Made by a program: the position numbers and the translations under genes. Below the pieces are notes generated by a model. That model saw nothing but the letters and a program-made list of their open reading frames with translations. It was not told the DNA's origin and did no database searches. Shown here one piece after another: positions 63,490-64,000 of a DNA stretch of 64,000 nucleotides (the first letter of the stretch is position 1; every line of letters starts with the position of its first letter). Source of the DNA: Hoplostethus atlanticus (taxonomy: Eukaryota > Chordata > Actinopteri > Trachichthyiformes > Trachichthyidae); the NCBI GenBank assembly GCA_034670405.1, contig JAXDDX010000010.1:7822501-7886500 (forward strand). The letters run 5' to 3'.

Positions 63490-63971
63490 GTGCCAGCATG
63501 CAGGAGTTTCAGCACCAGGCTTTCCTCACCCTACAACAACAGCAGCAGGCACTCATGTAGCTTGTGAAAGCCCAGGCTGAGGATCAAGCCATGCTGAAGA
63601 GCGTGCGGCAGACCACCAGAATCCCTGTTCACACCATTGATCTGCTCCACCTCACCCCTTGCCTCAAGATCTCCAAGGTGATGTCTGATGATGACCCTGA
63701 GGATTTCTTGGAGTGGGGTGTGGATGGCCAGACAGCAACAGGGGCCTCTGGCTACCTTCCCTCGAAAAATGGAGAATGTAACCATGTGAAGAAGGCCATG
63801 CATAACCCTCTAGCCCTCACGGCTGAAGACCACCGGCAACAACTCCAAGGTCTTGCTGATGAGGATGTTGTTTGGCTGTTTGACTTTGGACTTTTGGTGG
63901 CATTGCAGTGGTTCATCAGCAGCCTTGTGAAAGGGACTGCTGACCTACCTACCTACATGGCCAAAACCTGA
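63490..63971 (+). mobile_element. Gag-like relic of an LTR retrotransposon, interrupted
   Basis: From about 63498 the + strand reads QEFQHQAFLTLQQQQQ, a stop at about 63558, then 135 codons open to 63971: KAQAEDQAMLKSVRQTTRIP, DDDPEDFLEWG, LALTAEDHRQQLQGL. A Gln-rich start, then the DDPExFL block and the LTAEDHRQQ-type block, is the order seen in fish Gypsy-type gag proteins (inference from memory of the family). The stretch between these blocks is shorter than expected, indicating an internal deletion. Not functional; it may continue past the window. Confidence 0.55.
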
Positions 63972-64000
63972 CACCTAGTGGAGAACCACATCATCATCCA

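Overview
This is vertebrate nuclear DNA, most likely from a teleost fish. The one clear gene is split into short exons with GT/AG introns. Many (CA/TG)n microsatellites occur, along with fish-style dispersed repeats: a tRNA-derived SINE, non-LTR 3' tails, hAT-like and other MITEs, a Tc1-like relic and LTR retroelement debris. Nothing prokaryotic is present (no operons, no CRISPR).

Region 1, about 1-12,091: no exon recognised. It is best read as the upstream intron of the gene that follows, filled with microsatellites, low-complexity AT and pyrimidine tracts, a non-LTR-like repeat and a minus-strand tRNA-Lys-derived SINE.

Region 2, 12,092-26,125: most of an MTSS2 (MTSS1L, metastasis suppressor 1-like / ABBA) orthologue on the + strand. 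Twelve coding exons, plus one probable extra exon, join with consistent phase. They encode the distal half of the IMD/I-BAR membrane-bending domain, a Ser/Pro/Gly-rich linker and the C-terminal actin-binding WH2 motif. The first exons, about 70 residues by comparison with the family, lie upstream of the window. Points of interest are a 9-nt microexon in the IMD domain, a NAGNAG acceptor, a 219-bp intron with CA repeats at the donor and CT repeats at the acceptor, and a proline-rich exon whose C8 run shifts the frame by exactly one base.

Region 3, about 26,126-27,210: 3' UTR with a plausible AATAAA signal.

Region 4, about 27,210-64,000: a gene-poor stretch with no recognisable cellular exon. 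It holds AT-rich islands with clustered homeodomain, POU-octamer, forkhead and CRE-type sites (candidate enhancers, inference only), a tRNA-Leu-like relic, a Tc1-like transposase relic, two gag-like relics of LTR retrotransposons, a convincing solo LTR, several minisatellites and a MITE with near-perfect terminal repeats. I found no convincing new gene system. The best leads are the mtss2 splicing features and the candidate regulatory islands.
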